A DNA stretch of 64,000 nucleotides from contig NZ_FNKE01000001.1 of assembly GCF_900101445.1 (NCBI RefSeq), positions 496,001 through 560,000 of the forward strand, written 5' to 3'. The translations under genes and the position numbers were made by a program. The notes below the pieces were generated by a model. It saw only the letters and a list, made by a program, of their open reading frames with translations. It had not been told where the DNA came from and did no database searches. Below are positions 17,268-26,509 of the stretch, in pieces; the first letter of the stretch is position 1; each line of letters opens with the position of its first letter. The stretch is from Streptococcus equinus (GTDB lineage: Bacteria > Bacillota > Bacilli > Lactobacillales > Streptococcaceae).

Positions 17268-17375
17268 TTAGTGCTTTTTTAACGGTCTTCTCCCACTCCA
17301 GTACCAAAAAGCTAAGCCTGCTACTCCTACTATGATGATAAGTAGAATAGTTATCAGACTATATAGCTCAATCAT
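17268..17375 (-). CDS. Small single-span membrane protein (35 aa)
   Basis: An ATG at 17375 with an excellent ribosome-binding site (GGAGGTG at 17382-17388) opens a 35-residue frame. It has one hydrophobic helix (about residues 5-25, rich in Ile/Leu/Val/Gly), then FWYW and a basic tail (GRRPLKKH). I recognise no family. It is the second of two tandem small genes between a BceR-type box and bceA, so it is probably co-expressed with the Bce module. Possible roles are a modulator of the transporter or kinase, or an envelope-stress peptide; this is inference from context only. Confidence 0.7.
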   Translation of the reverse strand: MIELYSLITILLIIIVGVAGLAFWYWSGRRPLKKH

Positions 17376-17390
17376 ACTAAGCACCTCCTT

Positions 17391-17510
17391 CTACTTTGTT
17401 ATGCGAAAGGCATATGAGATGATATAAACAATAGATCCAAGAAATAGCAATACAATCCAAATGAAAAAATGAATCCATAGGCTAAGATAGTGTTTAAATT
17501 CTTCTTTCAT
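17391..17510 (-). CDS. Small single-span membrane protein (39 aa)
   Basis: An ATG at 17510, preceded by AAGGAG at 17522-17527, opens a 39-residue frame. It begins MKEEFKHYLSLW, has one hydrophobic helix (about 12-32, Trp/Phe/Ile-rich) and ends AFRITK. It is the first gene behind the perfect BceR-type box at 17592-17605, 15 bp ahead of the second small gene. No family recognised. Two adjacent small frames, each with a strong ribosome-binding site and a membrane helix, make chance unlikely. Confidence 0.7.
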   Translation of the reverse strand: MKEEFKHYLSLWIHFFIWIVLLFLGSIVYIISYAFRITK

Positions 17511-17591
17511 ATACTGCTACTCCTTTCTTATTGACATCTTTAGTTTATCGGAAATCAGCTCTTTTTTTCTTACAGTTTTGGGGATGAAACC

Positions 17592-17605
17592 TTACAAAAA
17601 TGTAA
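17592..17605 (-). promoter_or_regulatory. BceR-type binding site (TTACA-N4-TGTAA)
   Basis: TTACA, AAAA, TGTAA: a perfect match to the TNACA-N4-TGTAA consensus of BceR regulators. It lies about 80 bp upstream of the first small gene. A degenerate half-site (TTACAGTTTT) follows at 17570-17579. No such site was seen directly before bceA, so this is probably the operon's control site. Confidence 0.8.
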
Positions 17606-17638
17606 GAAAAACACAGAAGCCAACACTTCTGTGTTTTA
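17605..17638 (-). terminator. Terminator of the TIM-barrel gene
   Basis: ACACAGAAG / CTTCTGTGT stem with flanking A4/T4, giving T5 in the minus direction after the gene ending at 17646. It abuts the BceR site. Confidence 0.85.
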
Positions 17639-17645
17639 TATTATC

Positions 17646-18467
17646 TTACAAGCTTTGTGCAATCTGTTTTAGGTAAGCATGACTTTCGAGCTGTTCAACT
17701 GGATTAGTTAGGTCTTTTAAGTTAATTTCGTAGATGCTACTTGCTGTCTCATTAAAGAGTGGCAAAGCTTTCGCCCAATCAATTTTTCCATGCCCTAGCG
17801 TTAAGCTATCATGCGTTTGCCCAAGTGAGTCTACCAAATGGTAATGAACGATATGATCCTTCAAAGTCTTTAGAGACTGTTGAAGAGCCTCGTTATCACC
17901 GTGAAGGTAAATAAAAGCATGTGAAACATCGTAAGCTAGTGGATAACCTTTTTCAGCAAGCAAGTGATCAAAATCAGGATTTCCATATGAATAGAGTTTT
18001 GAAATACCATTTTCAAACATGATATGGCCTTTGCCGATATGGCAAAAGTGATCCATACGAGTAAAAAGATATTTTCGAGCTTCCTCAATAGAATCAAATG
18101 GTTCTAGTAATTCAGCTTCTTCTAATTCATAAGATCCGTGAACAAGTACTTTGCAGTGATAAGCTTTAGCTAAATCGAGTAATTTTTGCGTTGAAAAATC
18201 AATAAAGTCAACTAATTCAGCATTGTTTTGCGGGTGTGCGACCAATTCTAATCGTTTGCCATGATATTTCATGGGATGATGAAGAACGATAGTCTTTACA
18301 CCACTTGATTTTACTTTCTTGATAGCTTCTTCTAGTTGTTTTAAGCCATCAGTTGTAAAATCAGTTTCACTTGTAAAAAATTCAAAAACATCAGGATGAT
18401 ATTTTAAGCGACTAGCTACTTGTTCAGGGGCACAGCTAGCTTTTAGTCCTAATTGAATCGGAAACAT
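17646..18467 (-). CDS. Sugar phosphate isomerase/epimerase-family TIM-barrel protein
   Basis: A 273-residue protein of the xylose isomerase-like TIM-barrel superfamily (AP endonuclease family 2 fold). Candidate metal ligands appear at the expected strand ends: Glu in IMFENG, Asp/His in YDVSHAF, His/Asp in VHYHLVDS and Glu in IYEINL. The substrate is unknown; members act as sugar isomerases, epimerases or hydrolases. GAGGTG precedes the start. It lies 26 bp behind trmFO and is probably co-transcribed with it, which gives no clear functional hint. Confidence 0.75.
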   Translation of the reverse strand: MFPIQLGLKASCAPEQVASRLKYHPDVFEFFTSETDFTTDGLKQLEEAIKKVKSSGVKTIVLHHPMKYHGKRLELVAHPQNNAELVDFIDFSTQKLLDLAKAYHCKVLVHGSYELEEAELLEPFDSIEEARKYLFTRMDHFCHIGKGHIMFENGISKLYSYGNPDFDHLLAEKGYPLAYDVSHAFIYLHGDNEALQQSLKTLKDHIVHYHLVDSLGQTHDSLTLGHGKIDWAKALPLFNETASSIYEINLKDLTNPVEQLESHAYLKQIAQSL

Positions 18468-18493
18468 TTTGTCACCTCTTCTAAGATATTGTA

Positions 18494-19831
18494 TTAAACG
18501 TTAAGGTATTCTTTCAAATCTTTCAAGGCACGTTCAGCAACTTTTTCGTAACGTTCTTTTTTGTCGCGGATACGTGGTCCTTCGAGTTCTTTAACGATAC
18601 CAAAGTTAACGTTCATTGGTTGGAAATGTTTGCTTTCAGCGTGAGTGATGTAGTGTGGCAAAGCTCCAATAGCTGTTGTTTGAGGGAAGATAACTGGTTC
18701 TTCGCCTTTGAAACGACGCACAGCATTGATACCAGCTACAAGACCTGATGCAGCAGATTCAACATAACCTTCAACCCCAGTCATTTGACCAGCGAAGAAA
18801 AGATTTGGATTTTGACGTGTAGCAAATGTTTCTGTCAAAAGGTTTGGTGAATCCATGTATGAGTTACGGTGCATAACGCCGTAGCGGACAAATTCAGCAT
18901 TTTCGAGGCCTGGAATCATACGGAAGACACGTTTTTGTTCTCCCCATTTAAGGTGTGTTTGGAAACCAACGATGTTAAATAAGCTACCAGCCGCATTGTC
19001 TTGACGCAATTGAACAACGGCATATGGTGTTTTAAACTCGCCATCACGTGGTCCTTTGTAATCTTCTGGGTATTCTAGTCCGACAGGTTTCATAGGACCA
19101 TAGAGCATTGTTTTAATGCCTCGTTTTGCCATGACTTCGATTGGCATACAACCTTCGAAGTATTTTTCTTTTTCAAATGAATTTAGCGGAGCTTCTTCAG
19201 CATTGACAAGAGCTTCGTGGAAAGCCATGAATTCTTCTTTTGTCATTGGGCAGTTAAGGTAAGCAGCTTCTCCTTTGTCATAACGTGATTTAAGGTAAAC
19301 TTTATCCATGTCGATAGAACTTTTATCAACAATTGGTGCTGCCGCATCGTAGAAATAGAAGCCGTCGCCGCCGTTTAATTCGTGGATTTTTGCAGCCAAG
19401 GCATCTGAAGTAAGTGGTCCACTAGCGATAACTGTAATAGCATCATCTGGGATTTCAGTGATTTCTTCGCGAATGACTTCGATAAGTGGGTGGTTTGTGA
19501 CTTCGTCAGTTACCATTTGTGAGAATCCGTCACGGTCAACTGCAAGAGCGCCACCAGCAGGGACGCGCGTGCTTTCAGCAGCTTTCATGATAACAGAATC
19601 CAAACGGCGCATTTCTTCTTTCAAAAGACCGACCGCGTTTGTCAAACTGTCACCACGTAGTGAATTCGAACAAACAAGTTCAGCAAATTTATCAGTTTTA
19701 TGCTGAGGTGTTGGTTTAACCCCACGCATTTCATAAAGCTTAACAGGAATACCGCGTTTGGCAATCTGATAAGCAGCTTCAGAGCCTGCTAAACCAGCTC
19801 CAATAACGTTAATGTATGATGATTGAGACAA
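18494..19831 (-). CDS. trmFO: Folate/FAD-dependent tRNA (uracil-54-C5)-methyltransferase TrmFO
   Basis: This 445-residue flavoprotein has an N-terminal FAD-binding Rossmann motif ([12 protein letters not shown]) and the TrmFO sequence [12 protein letters not shown], where the Cys belongs to the active site. Family members make T54 in tRNA using methylene-tetrahydrofolate and FADH2. The reading frame opens with TTG at 19831. AGAGGT is 9 nt upstream, and the residues match the family's usual MSQS start, so TTG is accepted. The mRNA has a structured leader of about 95 nt (19832-19927). Confidence 0.95.
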   Translation of the reverse strand: MSQSSYINVIGAGLAGSEAAYQIAKRGIPVKLYEMRGVKPTPQHKTDKFAELVCSNSLRGDSLTNAVGLLKEEMRRLDSVIMKAAESTRVPAGGALAVDRDGFSQMVTDEVTNHPLIEVIREEITEIPDDAITVIASGPLTSDALAAKIHELNGGDGFYFYDAAAPIVDKSSIDMDKVYLKSRYDKGEAAYLNCPMTKEEFMAFHEALVNAEEAPLNSFEKEKYFEGCMPIEVMAKRGIKTMLYGPMKPVGLEYPEDYKGPRDGEFKTPYAVVQLRQDNAAGSLFNIVGFQTHLKWGEQKRVFRMIPGLENAEFVRYGVMHRNSYMDSPNLLTETFATRQNPNLFFAGQMTGVEGYVESAASGLVAGINAVRRFKGEEPVIFPQTTAIGALPHYITHAESKHFQPMNVNFGIVKELEGPRIRDKKERYEKVAERALKDLKEYLNV

Positions 19832-19939
19832 TATACTAATACCTCTAAAATGAGCACAGAAAGCTATCTGGCGTCATCTCCCAGACATGGGTATTTGCCC
19901 ATATCTGAATCTTTCTATTTTTGATACTTGATTATCATA
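19832..19939 (-). promoter_or_regulatory. trmFO promoter and structured 5' leader
   Basis: Reading leftward: TTGTAT, 16-bp spacer, TATGAT (19939-19934), start near 19927. The leader folds into a closing AGAAAG / CTTTCT pairing around a hairpin of CAGATATGGG with CCCATGTCTG. There is no U-run, so it is not a terminator by itself. I do not recognise a known riboswitch class. Confidence 0.5.
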
Positions 19940-20004
19940 ACATAATTTTTAGGAAATACAAATAAAATCTTGTAATTGTTTACGTAAGTAAAATTATGTA
20001 AAAA

Positions 20005-20487
20005 TCAATGATTATTTTTTCTAATCATATTCTGATACTGTAAGTGAATGCCGATATGACCAATTCCTAAAATAATTGCTGCTAAGGCTAAAAAAGGATT
20101 CTTACCATAGATGGCTAGGCATAGAACTGCAAAAACTGGTAAACTTGCTCCGGCTACTGGTATTTTCAAAATAGGGGCGTAAAAATCAGTCATCCTTTTT
20201 GATCCCATAAAATAACGAATCCAAAAGATTTCATAAAGAAGCATGCAAAGAGCTGCTGCTATTAGCCACCAATTCCAATTTGTCCAAGAATGCCAGTTAA
20301 AGTCAGAAAAGATGAGAACTAGACAGGTAACAAGCACTTCTCCAATACGTTCAAATAGGGTTAAGTACTTATTTTCTTGGCACTGATAGTGGTCATAATC
20401 TTTTGGTTTATGTCGTGTCCAAATAAGATTTGGTACAGTTAGCAGTACTAAAAAGATCAATCCAACATAAGAAAAGCCAAAATGCAT
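20005..20487 (-). CDS. Hypothetical multi-span membrane protein of the satD operon
   Basis: A 160-residue membrane protein with about four to five hydrophobic helices and a Trp-rich stretch (FNWHSWTNWNWWLI). I start it at 20487 because AGGGAGG lies 6 nt upstream. The longer frame to 20517 would run through that site and into the previous gene. It follows the DUF3307 gene by 11 bp and is the third gene behind satD. Family not recognised. Its context suggests it acts with the DUF3307 membrane protein. Confidence 0.7.
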   Translation of the reverse strand: MHFGFSYVGLIFLVLLTVPNLIWTRHKPKDYDHYQCQENKYLTLFERIGEVLVTCLVLIFSDFNWHSWTNWNWWLIAAALCMLLYEIFWIRYFMGSKRMTDFYAPILKIPVAGASLPVFAVLCLAIYGKNPFLALAAIILGIGHIGIHLQYQNMIRKNNH

Positions 20488-20498
20488 GATTATCCTCC

Positions 20499-21221
20499 CT
20501 AGAATATACAAATCCAAGCAGCTAATAGAACACTTAAGATACTAAATAATGAACCAATCAGATAATATTCTGCAAATGTTGGGCTCTCTGAAATCTTGTT
20601 ATAACGTGCAATTGATTTTGCTGTGAAAACCAGACCGATTGAGGCGAATTGATTAAAGATAATACAAATACTCATCACAATACGTTCCAATAGTCCAATA
20701 GTTGCCCCAGCCCCTGCAATAGTATCCATTTTCTGATTATCGTGTGGTTGATATTTTTGAAAAAAGATTTTAAAGACAACATTCGTTGGTTTGGTGATTA
20801 AGACAAGAAATAAAATCATATTTAAAACTGGTCCTGTAACCTGGCTAGTTATCAAACTAGAATCTACTTGATAACGTGTTAACAAAACAATAATCACTAA
20901 ATGTAAAATCTGATCAAGAAGGAAAGTTGCCATAGGATTTAACCGAAGCCAGTTAGCAACGTTTGATTTTCCAAAATCAATGACTGAATGCGTCAGGAAA
21001 ATGAGTAGACTAATATTCCACAAACTTGGTAAAAAGAGAGTTACTATTACCAAAGGAAAGGCGACACCAAGTAGGTGAATTAGAAGATATTTGTTTTCTG
21101 TGTTTTTACGATCTGCAACTGTTTGACTTTGTAGGTGAAAATCAGATAAAAAGTGACAGATTAAGAAAAGTGTCAAAATGGGATTTTGAATGAGATAGTG
21201 AGAAAGTCCAGTAATAGGCAT
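20499..21221 (-). CDS. DUF3307 family membrane protein (SatE-like position)
   Basis: A 240-residue membrane protein with the DUF3307 pattern at its N-terminus (CHFLSDFHLQSQTVADRK, then LLIHLLG and LTHSVIDFGK). His and Asp residues sit at the ends of predicted helices. Function is unknown. The start shares a base with the satD stop (ends 21221), so the two are translationally coupled. SatD-DUF3307 pairs recur in many bacteria; in S. mutans sat genes were linked to secretion and acid tolerance. His/Asp pairs in membrane helices could bind metal. Confidence 0.8.
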   Translation of the reverse strand: MPITGLSHYLIQNPILTLFLICHFLSDFHLQSQTVADRKNTENKYLLIHLLGVAFPLVIVTLFLPSLWNISLLIFLTHSVIDFGKSNVANWLRLNPMATFLLDQILHLVIIVLLTRYQVDSSLITSQVTGPVLNMILFLVLITKPTNVVFKIFFQKYQPHDNQKMDTIAGAGATIGLLERIVMSICIIFNQFASIGLVFTAKSIARYNKISESPTFAEYYLIGSLFSILSVLLAAWICIF

Positions 21222-21886
21222 TAAGCTAACTCCTCTCCATGATGTTTAAGGCATTTTAAAGCCGTTTTACGTGCGCGAAGGTAAACTTTGATATTGCTGC
21301 TTTTAAGCCGTTTTGATAAGGCACTGGTCGTTAATTCTAATCGTTTAGCAAGCATTTGTTGGTCGAACTGCTCATCGTAAATTCCAAGCGCTAATAACTC
21401 TTTTAAGATAATTTCTTGACTTGCTCGCCAATCTGATTTAATAGCTTCGCTGCTTGCAATCAAGGTATTAACAACGCTGACTTGATTCTCATCATCAAAA
21501 GAAACCGCAATTTGTGTATTACCGTAGTCATTTTTTTGATGAATATAGTTAATGGCTTTTCTGGCATGCCAGTAAGCTGGACCATCAGCACCAATGCTTT
21601 GTTCTGGGTTAATATCTGTTAGAATTTTTCCCATCCCAATTCCGAAACGTACCTGATAAGGCTGCATAGCAAGATTAATACGATCAATGATTTGAAATAA
21701 AGGGGCATCAAGCGTCAATAATCCTTGAAATTCATCTCCCAATGTAATAGATAATTTTGAAACCAATACTTCTTTAAATTCTGTATTCAAATCATTTAAG
21801 TAAGTTTCTAATATTTTTTGAACTTGGTATCGATTATCGATTTTCTTTGAATCAATAATGTCGCCAATTAATGCAAAATAATTCAT
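21221..21886 (-). CDS. satD: SatD family protein with C-terminal helix-turn-helix
   Basis: A 221-residue SatD-family protein. It opens with YFALIGDIIDSKKI, typical of the family, and continues with a nucleotide-cyclase-like alpha/beta core (ITLGDEFQGLL, FGIGMGKI). A C-terminal helix-turn-helix (about 175-210, MLAKRLELTTSALSKRLKSS) suggests DNA binding. SatD function is not established. It leads the operon satD - DUF3307 - membrane protein and is preceded by three regularly spaced palindromes, so autoregulation is plausible. GAGAGGTGG precedes the ATG. Confidence 0.88.
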   Translation of the reverse strand: MNYFALIGDIIDSKKIDNRYQVQKILETYLNDLNTEFKEVLVSKLSITLGDEFQGLLTLDAPLFQIIDRINLAMQPYQVRFGIGMGKILTDINPEQSIGADGPAYWHARKAINYIHQKNDYGNTQIAVSFDDENQVSVVNTLIASSEAIKSDWRASQEIILKELLALGIYDEQFDQQMLAKRLELTTSALSKRLKSSNIKVYLRARKTALKCLKHHGEELA

Positions 21887-21904
21887 AGGCCACCTCTCTT
21901 ATAG

Positions 21905-21977
21905 GTCTATTATAACAGACTTATCAAAAAAAAGTCCGTTATAACGGAAATTATTTAAAAAGTCTATTATAATGGCA
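21905..21977 (-). promoter_or_regulatory. Three palindromic operators upstream of satD
   Basis: Three copies of GTCYRTTATAAYRGAC occur at 21905-21920 (GTCTATTATAACAGAC), 21934-21949 (GTCCGTTATAACGGAA) and 21962-21977 (GTCTATTATAATGGCA). Start-to-start spacings are 29 and 28 bp, so they nearly keep helical phase. The first contains a minus-strand TATAAT and lies next to TTGATA. Repression by SatD itself is inference. Confidence 0.75.
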
Positions 21978-21991
21978 ATGAAAACTGACCT

Positions 21992-22024
21992 AAAAAAACC
22001 TCGCAAAGAAAATTTGCAAGGTTT
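21992..22024 (-). terminator. Terminator of topA
   Basis: AAACCTcGCAAA / TTTGCaAGGTTT stem (one mismatch) followed in the minus direction by T7. Confidence 0.88.
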
Positions 22025-22031
22025 GAAGGAT

Positions 22032-24170
22032 TTATTTAACTTTTGCTTCTTCGTAGTCACACTCTTCGTTGCTGCAGACGACTTGTTTACCACCGCCACG
22101 AATTTTCTTCTCAACGAGGAATTGACCACATTTTGGACAAGAACGTCCGACTGGTTTATCCCATGAAGTGAATTCACACTCAGGATATCGGTCACAGCCA
22201 TAGAAAAGACGATTACGTTTTGTCTTACGTTCAATCACTTGACCTTCGCCACAAATTGGACATGTCACACCAATTTCTTTAGTAATGGCTTTGGTATTAT
22301 GGCATTCAGGGAAATTACTACAAGCATAGAATTTACCATAGCGTCCTAATTTGATTACCATTGGATGTCCACAAACATCACAATCAAAGCCGGCAGGCTC
22401 ATCTTTGATTTGAATTTTTTCAATTTCAGTTTCTGCTTTTGCTAGTTCTTTTTCAAATGGTTTGTAGAAAGCATCAATGACTTTTTGCCATTGTTCTTTT
22501 CCTTCTTCGACTTCATCAAGTTTACCTTCCATGTCAGCGGTAAATTTGACATCAACGATATCTGGGAAGAATTCAACAATCAAGTTATTAACGATTTCAC
22601 CCAATTCAGTTGGTTCGAAGCGTTTTGAAACCAAGCGAACGTAGTAACGTCTTTGGATGACATCAAGTGTTGGTGCATAAGTTGATGGACGTCCAACACC
22701 GTTTTCTTCAAGCGTTTTGATTAATGTGGCTTCAGAATAACGTGCTGGTGGTTGAGTGAAGTGTTGTTCAGGATTTGTTGAAACTTTCTTAACAACATCG
22801 CCTTCAACCATGTCGGGCAACATTTTATTCTTATCAGAATCGTTGTAGACAGCCAAGTAACCGTCAAATTTGACTTTACTACCGTTAGCTGTGAAGCGAA
22901 CGCCATTTTGCTCCAAGTTAACTTTCATGGTATCAAAGACGGCTGCTGTCATTTGACTTGCGACAAATCGATTCCAAATCAATGTGTAGAGTTTCAATTG
23001 GTCTTTGTCCAAGTGTTTTGCGATAGATTCTGGTGTTAAGTTAACGTTTGATGGGCGAATAGCTTCGTGGGCATCTTGAGCACCTGAAGCGTTTTTCACA
23101 CGACTACCGTGTTTAGAATAATTTTCGCCAAAACGTTCTGTAATGAAACCAGCAGCATCATTTTGCGCAACAGGACTGATACGTGTAGAGTCGGTACGCA
23201 TGTAAGTAATCAAACCTTGAGTACCGCTCTTACCAAGGCTAATCCCTTCGTACAACTGTTGAGCAACCATCATAGTCTTACGTGTACGGAAGTTGATTTT
23301 GTTTGCAGCATCTTGTTGAAGAGATGATGTTGTATATGGAAGTGGTGCGTTACGACGACGCTCTTTCTTTTCAACTTTTGCTACGTTAAACTCGTCACTT
23401 GTAAGTCGAGCAAGAACTGCTTGGACATCCTCGTTAGTGTTGAGTTTTAATTTTTTACCATCAATGCCATAAAAGGCTGCTTGGAATTTCTTAGTTCCTT
23501 TTTTGAAGAATCCATCAATTGTCCAGTATTCTTCAGGTTTAAAGTTTTTAATCTCATTTTCACGGTCGATAATGAGTTTCAATGCAACAGACTGAACACG
23601 ACCTGCAGAAAGACCTTTTTTAACCTTTTTCCAAAGCAATGGTGAGATAGAATACCCAACAATACGGTCAAGAACTCGACGGGCTTGTTGGGCATCTACC
23701 AAATCCATGTCAATCTGACGTGGTTCAACGAAGGCATTTTTGACAGCATCTTTAGTGATTTCATTGAAAACAACACGGTTTTTATCATTTTCGTCAAGTC
23801 CCAAAATGTGTTCCAAATGCCATGAAATAGCTTCTCCTTCACGGTCCGGGTCACTTGCGAGATAAACTTTTTTAGATTTTTTAGCCTCTTTTTTCAAATC
23901 GTTAATCAGAGGACCTTTACCGCGGATATTAATATATTGCGGTTCATAATTATTTTCAAAATCAATAGACATGCTTGATTTTTTCAAATCACGGATATGA
24001 CCAACTGAAGCGACAACTTTATAGTTGCGTCCTAGATATTTTTCAATGGTTTTTGCTTTAGCTGGTGATTCCACAATAACCAAGTTTTTCTTGGCAGCTG
24101 TTTTTTTCTTTGTTGTTTTTTTACTTGTCTTTTTAACAGCTGTTTGGGCTTTTGTAGTAGTCGTTGCCAT
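22032..24170 (-). CDS. topA: DNA topoisomerase I
   Basis: A 712-residue type IA topoisomerase that relaxes negative supercoils. The TOPRIM domain opens with [17 protein letters not shown] and has DPDREGEAI. The nucleophile Tyr is in [12 protein letters not shown]. Three C-terminal zinc-ribbon motifs (about 590-700: CDVCGHP, CPICGEG, CPKCGQF, each with a second Cys pair) bind DNA. The N-terminus is Thr/Lys-rich. I start at 24170 (MATTTT), where GGAAGTGAG is well placed, not at the in-frame ATG 54 bp upstream. It is monocistronic. Confidence 0.97.
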   Translation of the reverse strand: MATTTTKAQTAVKKTSKKTTKKKTAAKKNLVIVESPAKAKTIEKYLGRNYKVVASVGHIRDLKKSSMSIDFENNYEPQYINIRGKGPLINDLKKEAKKSKKVYLASDPDREGEAISWHLEHILGLDENDKNRVVFNEITKDAVKNAFVEPRQIDMDLVDAQQARRVLDRIVGYSISPLLWKKVKKGLSAGRVQSVALKLIIDRENEIKNFKPEEYWTIDGFFKKGTKKFQAAFYGIDGKKLKLNTNEDVQAVLARLTSDEFNVAKVEKKERRRNAPLPYTTSSLQQDAANKINFRTRKTMMVAQQLYEGISLGKSGTQGLITYMRTDSTRISPVAQNDAAGFITERFGENYSKHGSRVKNASGAQDAHEAIRPSNVNLTPESIAKHLDKDQLKLYTLIWNRFVASQMTAAVFDTMKVNLEQNGVRFTANGSKVKFDGYLAVYNDSDKNKMLPDMVEGDVVKKVSTNPEQHFTQPPARYSEATLIKTLEENGVGRPSTYAPTLDVIQRRYYVRLVSKRFEPTELGEIVNNLIVEFFPDIVDVKFTADMEGKLDEVEEGKEQWQKVIDAFYKPFEKELAKAETEIEKIQIKDEPAGFDCDVCGHPMVIKLGRYGKFYACSNFPECHNTKAITKEIGVTCPICGEGQVIERKTKRNRLFYGCDRYPECEFTSWDKPVGRSCPKCGQFLVEKKIRGGGKQVVCSNEECDYEEAKVK

Positions 24171-24264
24171 AAGCTCACTTCCTATCAGTAATAAACTTAT
24201 AACATGATACCCCGCTTTTTCCAAACTGTCAATAAAAAAGTTGTATTTAATAGAAAAAACTTGT

Positions 24265-25107
24265 TTACAATTGGTATTCTGAAAGGACGTCTAGGCCTGA
24301 TGTGATGCACTTTGCGCCCTCTTTGATTAAATGATGACATCCGTCAGATTTTCCGTCCAAAATATTACCTGGAATGGCAAAAACATCTCGTCCTTCTTCT
24401 AGGGCGCGCTCACAAGTAATTAAGCTGCCAGATCGCAACTTAGCTTCTGCTACTATGATGCCTTGGGATAGCCCTGCGATAATGCGATTGCGTTCTGGGA
24501 AATGGTATTTTAGCGGCGCTTCTGCTGCTGTGTATTCACTTAAAATCAAATGATTTTTTCCAAGGTAGTCCTGCAACTGCTTATTTTCTTTGGGATAATA
24601 AACATCAAGACCACAGCCAATAACTGCTATTGTCGCTCCGCCATTTTTTAGGGCTGAAATATGTGCACTGGTATCGATTCCTCTAGCTAAGCCACTGACA
24701 ATGACGAATTGATTTCCAAGTTCTTTGATAATTTTTTGAACGGACTTGGTTCCTGTCTGTGTGGCTGTGCGTGCTCCTACTACTGCCATTTTTGGACGAT
24801 TGAGTAGCTCAATATTACCTTGATAAAAAAGTAATACAGGCGGATTATAAGAGTGTTTTAATTCCAGAGGATAGTCGTCATCTAGTATTGAAATACTAGG
24901 ATATTGGTTAAAGACTTTTCGCAAAGTTTTACTATCCAAATCTTTGTATTTCTCCATAAATAAAATAGGATTCTTACATTTGGACACAACTGCCATATCG
25001 CGCAAGGAAAGAGATTTCTTTTCTTGCTTTTGATAGTCTAAAATGGCTAGAATGTTGAGATTTGTTAGCCCTGCTTGTTTTAATTTAAATAGTTCAAAAT
25101 TATTCAT
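24265..25107 (-). CDS. dprA: DNA processing protein DprA
   Basis: This 280-residue protein has the DprA/Smf Rossmann fold (about 80-275): [41 protein letters not shown] and [12 protein letters not shown]. DprA loads RecA on incoming single-stranded DNA during transformation and ends competence by binding ComE in pneumococcus. The N-terminal 75 residues form the SAM-like domain. The gene has its own promoter region with a cin-box-like element 21 bp before the ATG, so it should be a late, SigX-driven competence gene. GTGAGGTGAC is the ribosome-binding site. Confidence 0.95.
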   Translation of the reverse strand: MNNFELFKLKQAGLTNLNILAILDYQKQEKKSLSLRDMAVVSKCKNPILFMEKYKDLDSKTLRKVFNQYPSISILDDDYPLELKHSYNPPVLLFYQGNIELLNRPKMAVVGARTATQTGTKSVQKIIKELGNQFVIVSGLARGIDTSAHISALKNGGATIAVIGCGLDVYYPKENKQLQDYLGKNHLILSEYTAAEAPLKYHFPERNRIIAGLSQGIIVAEAKLRSGSLITCERALEEGRDVFAIPGNILDGKSDGCHHLIKEGAKCITSGLDVLSEYQL

Positions 25108-25127
25108 TAGTCACCTCACTACTTTTC

Positions 25128-25135
25128 TATTCGAA
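25128..25135 (-). promoter_or_regulatory. Cin-box-like SigX (ComX) promoter element of dprA
   Basis: On the minus strand the octamer is TTCGAATA, 7 of 8 matching the streptococcal cin-box TACGAATA. It sits 21 bp before the dprA ATG. It touches the T-tract of the upstream terminator, which also supplies the T-rich stretch that usually precedes a cin-box. Confidence 0.65.
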
Positions 25136-25160
25136 AAAAAGCCCTATAACCATAGGACTT
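25133..25160 (-). terminator. Terminator between maa and dprA
   Basis: AAGtCCTAT / ATAGGgCTT stem with loop GGTT and T7 on the minus strand, 18 bp after the maa stop. It separates dprA from the rbgA-rnhB-maa transcript. Confidence 0.85.
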
Positions 25161-25177
25161 TGTGAGATTTTTTTGAG

Positions 25178-25729
25178 TTAATCTAATGTTTTAATGATTT
25201 TAGCTGGATTTCCAGCGATAACCACGTTATCTCCAAATGATTTAGTCACAACAGCGCCTGCACCAACAACGACATTATCACCTAAAGTGACACCTGGTAG
25301 AATGGTTACTCCACCACCAAGCCATACATTATCTCCAATAGTGATTGGTGCTCCATATTCCAAACCAGAAATACGTTCTTTCGCATCTAGTGGGTGAAGA
25401 GGAGTTAAAAATTGACAATTCGGACCAATCATAGCGTTGTCTCCAATGTGAATCTCGCAGACATCTAACATGGTACAGTTATAATTAGCGAAAAAGTTCT
25501 CACCAACGTAGATATTTGACCCGTAATCGCAGACAAAACGCTGCTCCATTAGCAAGTTATCGCCTGTGGAACCAAATAATGATTTGATAATTTCTTTACG
25601 TTTCTGACGGTCTTCTTCATTATTAAAGAGTGTGATTTGTTTACGGGCATGTAAACGCATGGCAAGTAGCTCACTGTCACCAGCATCATATAGCTGACCA
25701 GCTAGCATTTTTTCTTTTTCGCTTGTCAT
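25178..25729 (-). CDS. maa: Maltose/galactoside O-acetyltransferase family protein
   Basis: A 183-residue acetyltransferase. An N-terminal Maa domain (EKEKMLAGQLYDAGDSELL) precedes a left-handed parallel beta-helix of hexapeptide repeats (about 70-175, for example IGDNVWLGGGVTILPGV). The catalytic His is in LTPLHPLDA. Enzymes of this family transfer acetyl from acetyl-CoA to sugars; the physiological acceptor is uncertain. The start abuts the rnhB stop (next base), so it is probably translated from the same mRNA. Confidence 0.88.
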   Translation of the reverse strand: MTSEKEKMLAGQLYDAGDSELLAMRLHARKQITLFNNEEDRQKRKEIIKSLFGSTGDNLLMEQRFVCDYGSNIYVGENFFANYNCTMLDVCEIHIGDNAMIGPNCQFLTPLHPLDAKERISGLEYGAPITIGDNVWLGGGVTILPGVTLGDNVVVGAGAVVTKSFGDNVVIAGNPAKIIKTLD

Positions 25730-26509
25730 TTAGTTCTCCTTCAACATAGATTTAATTGGTTCAAATGTTTTACGGTGAATTGGTGTAATACCGTGTTCTT
25801 TAAGACCTGCAAGATGGTCTTTAGTACCGTAACCGACATTTTTTTCAAATGCATAACCAGGATACTCTTTGGCGTAATCCGCCATCATGCGGTCACGAGT
25901 GACTTTGGCAACGATAGAGGCTGCCGCAATTGATAATGAATTAGCATCTCCTTTGATGAGTGATTGCTGAGGAATGTCAGTGTCTAAGTGCATGGCATCA
26001 ATTAAAAGATAATCAGGCTTAGTCATTTGTCCCTTGATCTTGTCAATTGCTTGGAGCATACCAACTTTTGTCGCTTCATAAATGTTGATATCATCGATAA
26101 CATTATTATCAATAACACCAATACCAACTCCTAAAGCACGAGCAAGAACTTCTTCATAAATTTCTTCGTGATGTTTTTTAGGAATTTTCTTGGAGTCATT
26201 AAGATGCTTGATTTTACAATTCTTAGGAAGAATAACGCAAGCAGTCACTACTGGTCCAGCAAGAGGGCCACGGCCAACTTCGTCAATTCCTGCGATGGCT
26301 TGATAGCCTGCTTGATAAAGCTCTTTTTCGTAGCGCAGCATATTTTCCAAACGCAAGTCTTCGTCGATATCGGCTTGAATAGCCTTTTTACGCTGGATGA
26401 TAGCTTTTTGCACGCCTGCTCGGCTATCTTCCTCGTAGGCTTGCCAGCGTGCATCGTCAAGATTGTCAATATCAGCTAGCGCTTCTTTGATTTCTTTAAC
26501 GGTCGCCAT
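25730..26509 (-). CDS. rnhB: Ribonuclease HII
   Basis: This 259-residue enzyme removes RNA from RNA-DNA hybrids and starts ribonucleotide excision. Catalytic acidic residues are in [13 protein letters not shown] (Asp-Glu) and [14 protein letters not shown] lies nine bases before the ATG at 26509 (MATVKEI), which I prefer over a frame start nine bases upstream. The N-terminal 60 residues are the extension usual in Firmicute RnhB. It overlaps the end of rbgA by 14 bp. Confidence 0.95.
   Translation of the reverse strand: MATVKEIKEALADIDNLDDARWQAYEEDSRAGVQKAIIQRKKAIQADIDEDLRLENMLRYEKELYQAGYQAIAGIDEVGRGPLAGPVVTACVILPKNCKIKHLNDSKKIPKKHHEEIYEEVLARALGVGIGVIDNNVIDDINIYEATKVGMLQAIDKIKGQMTKPDYLLIDAMHLDTDIPQQSLIKGDANSLSIAAASIVAKVTRDRMMADYAKEYPGYAFEKNVGYGTKDHLAGLKEHGITPIHRKTFEPIKSMLKEN

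Noticed and set aside
17646..18467. AP endonuclease IV or xylose isomerase as specific names for the TIM-barrel protein
   Set aside because: Only the superfamily fold and metal-ligand pattern are visible; substrate-specific motifs are not.
22032..24170. Opposite-strand frames within topA, fhs, pgm, gyrA and others
   Set aside because: They follow the codon bias of the real genes, have no start signals and no recognisable motifs.
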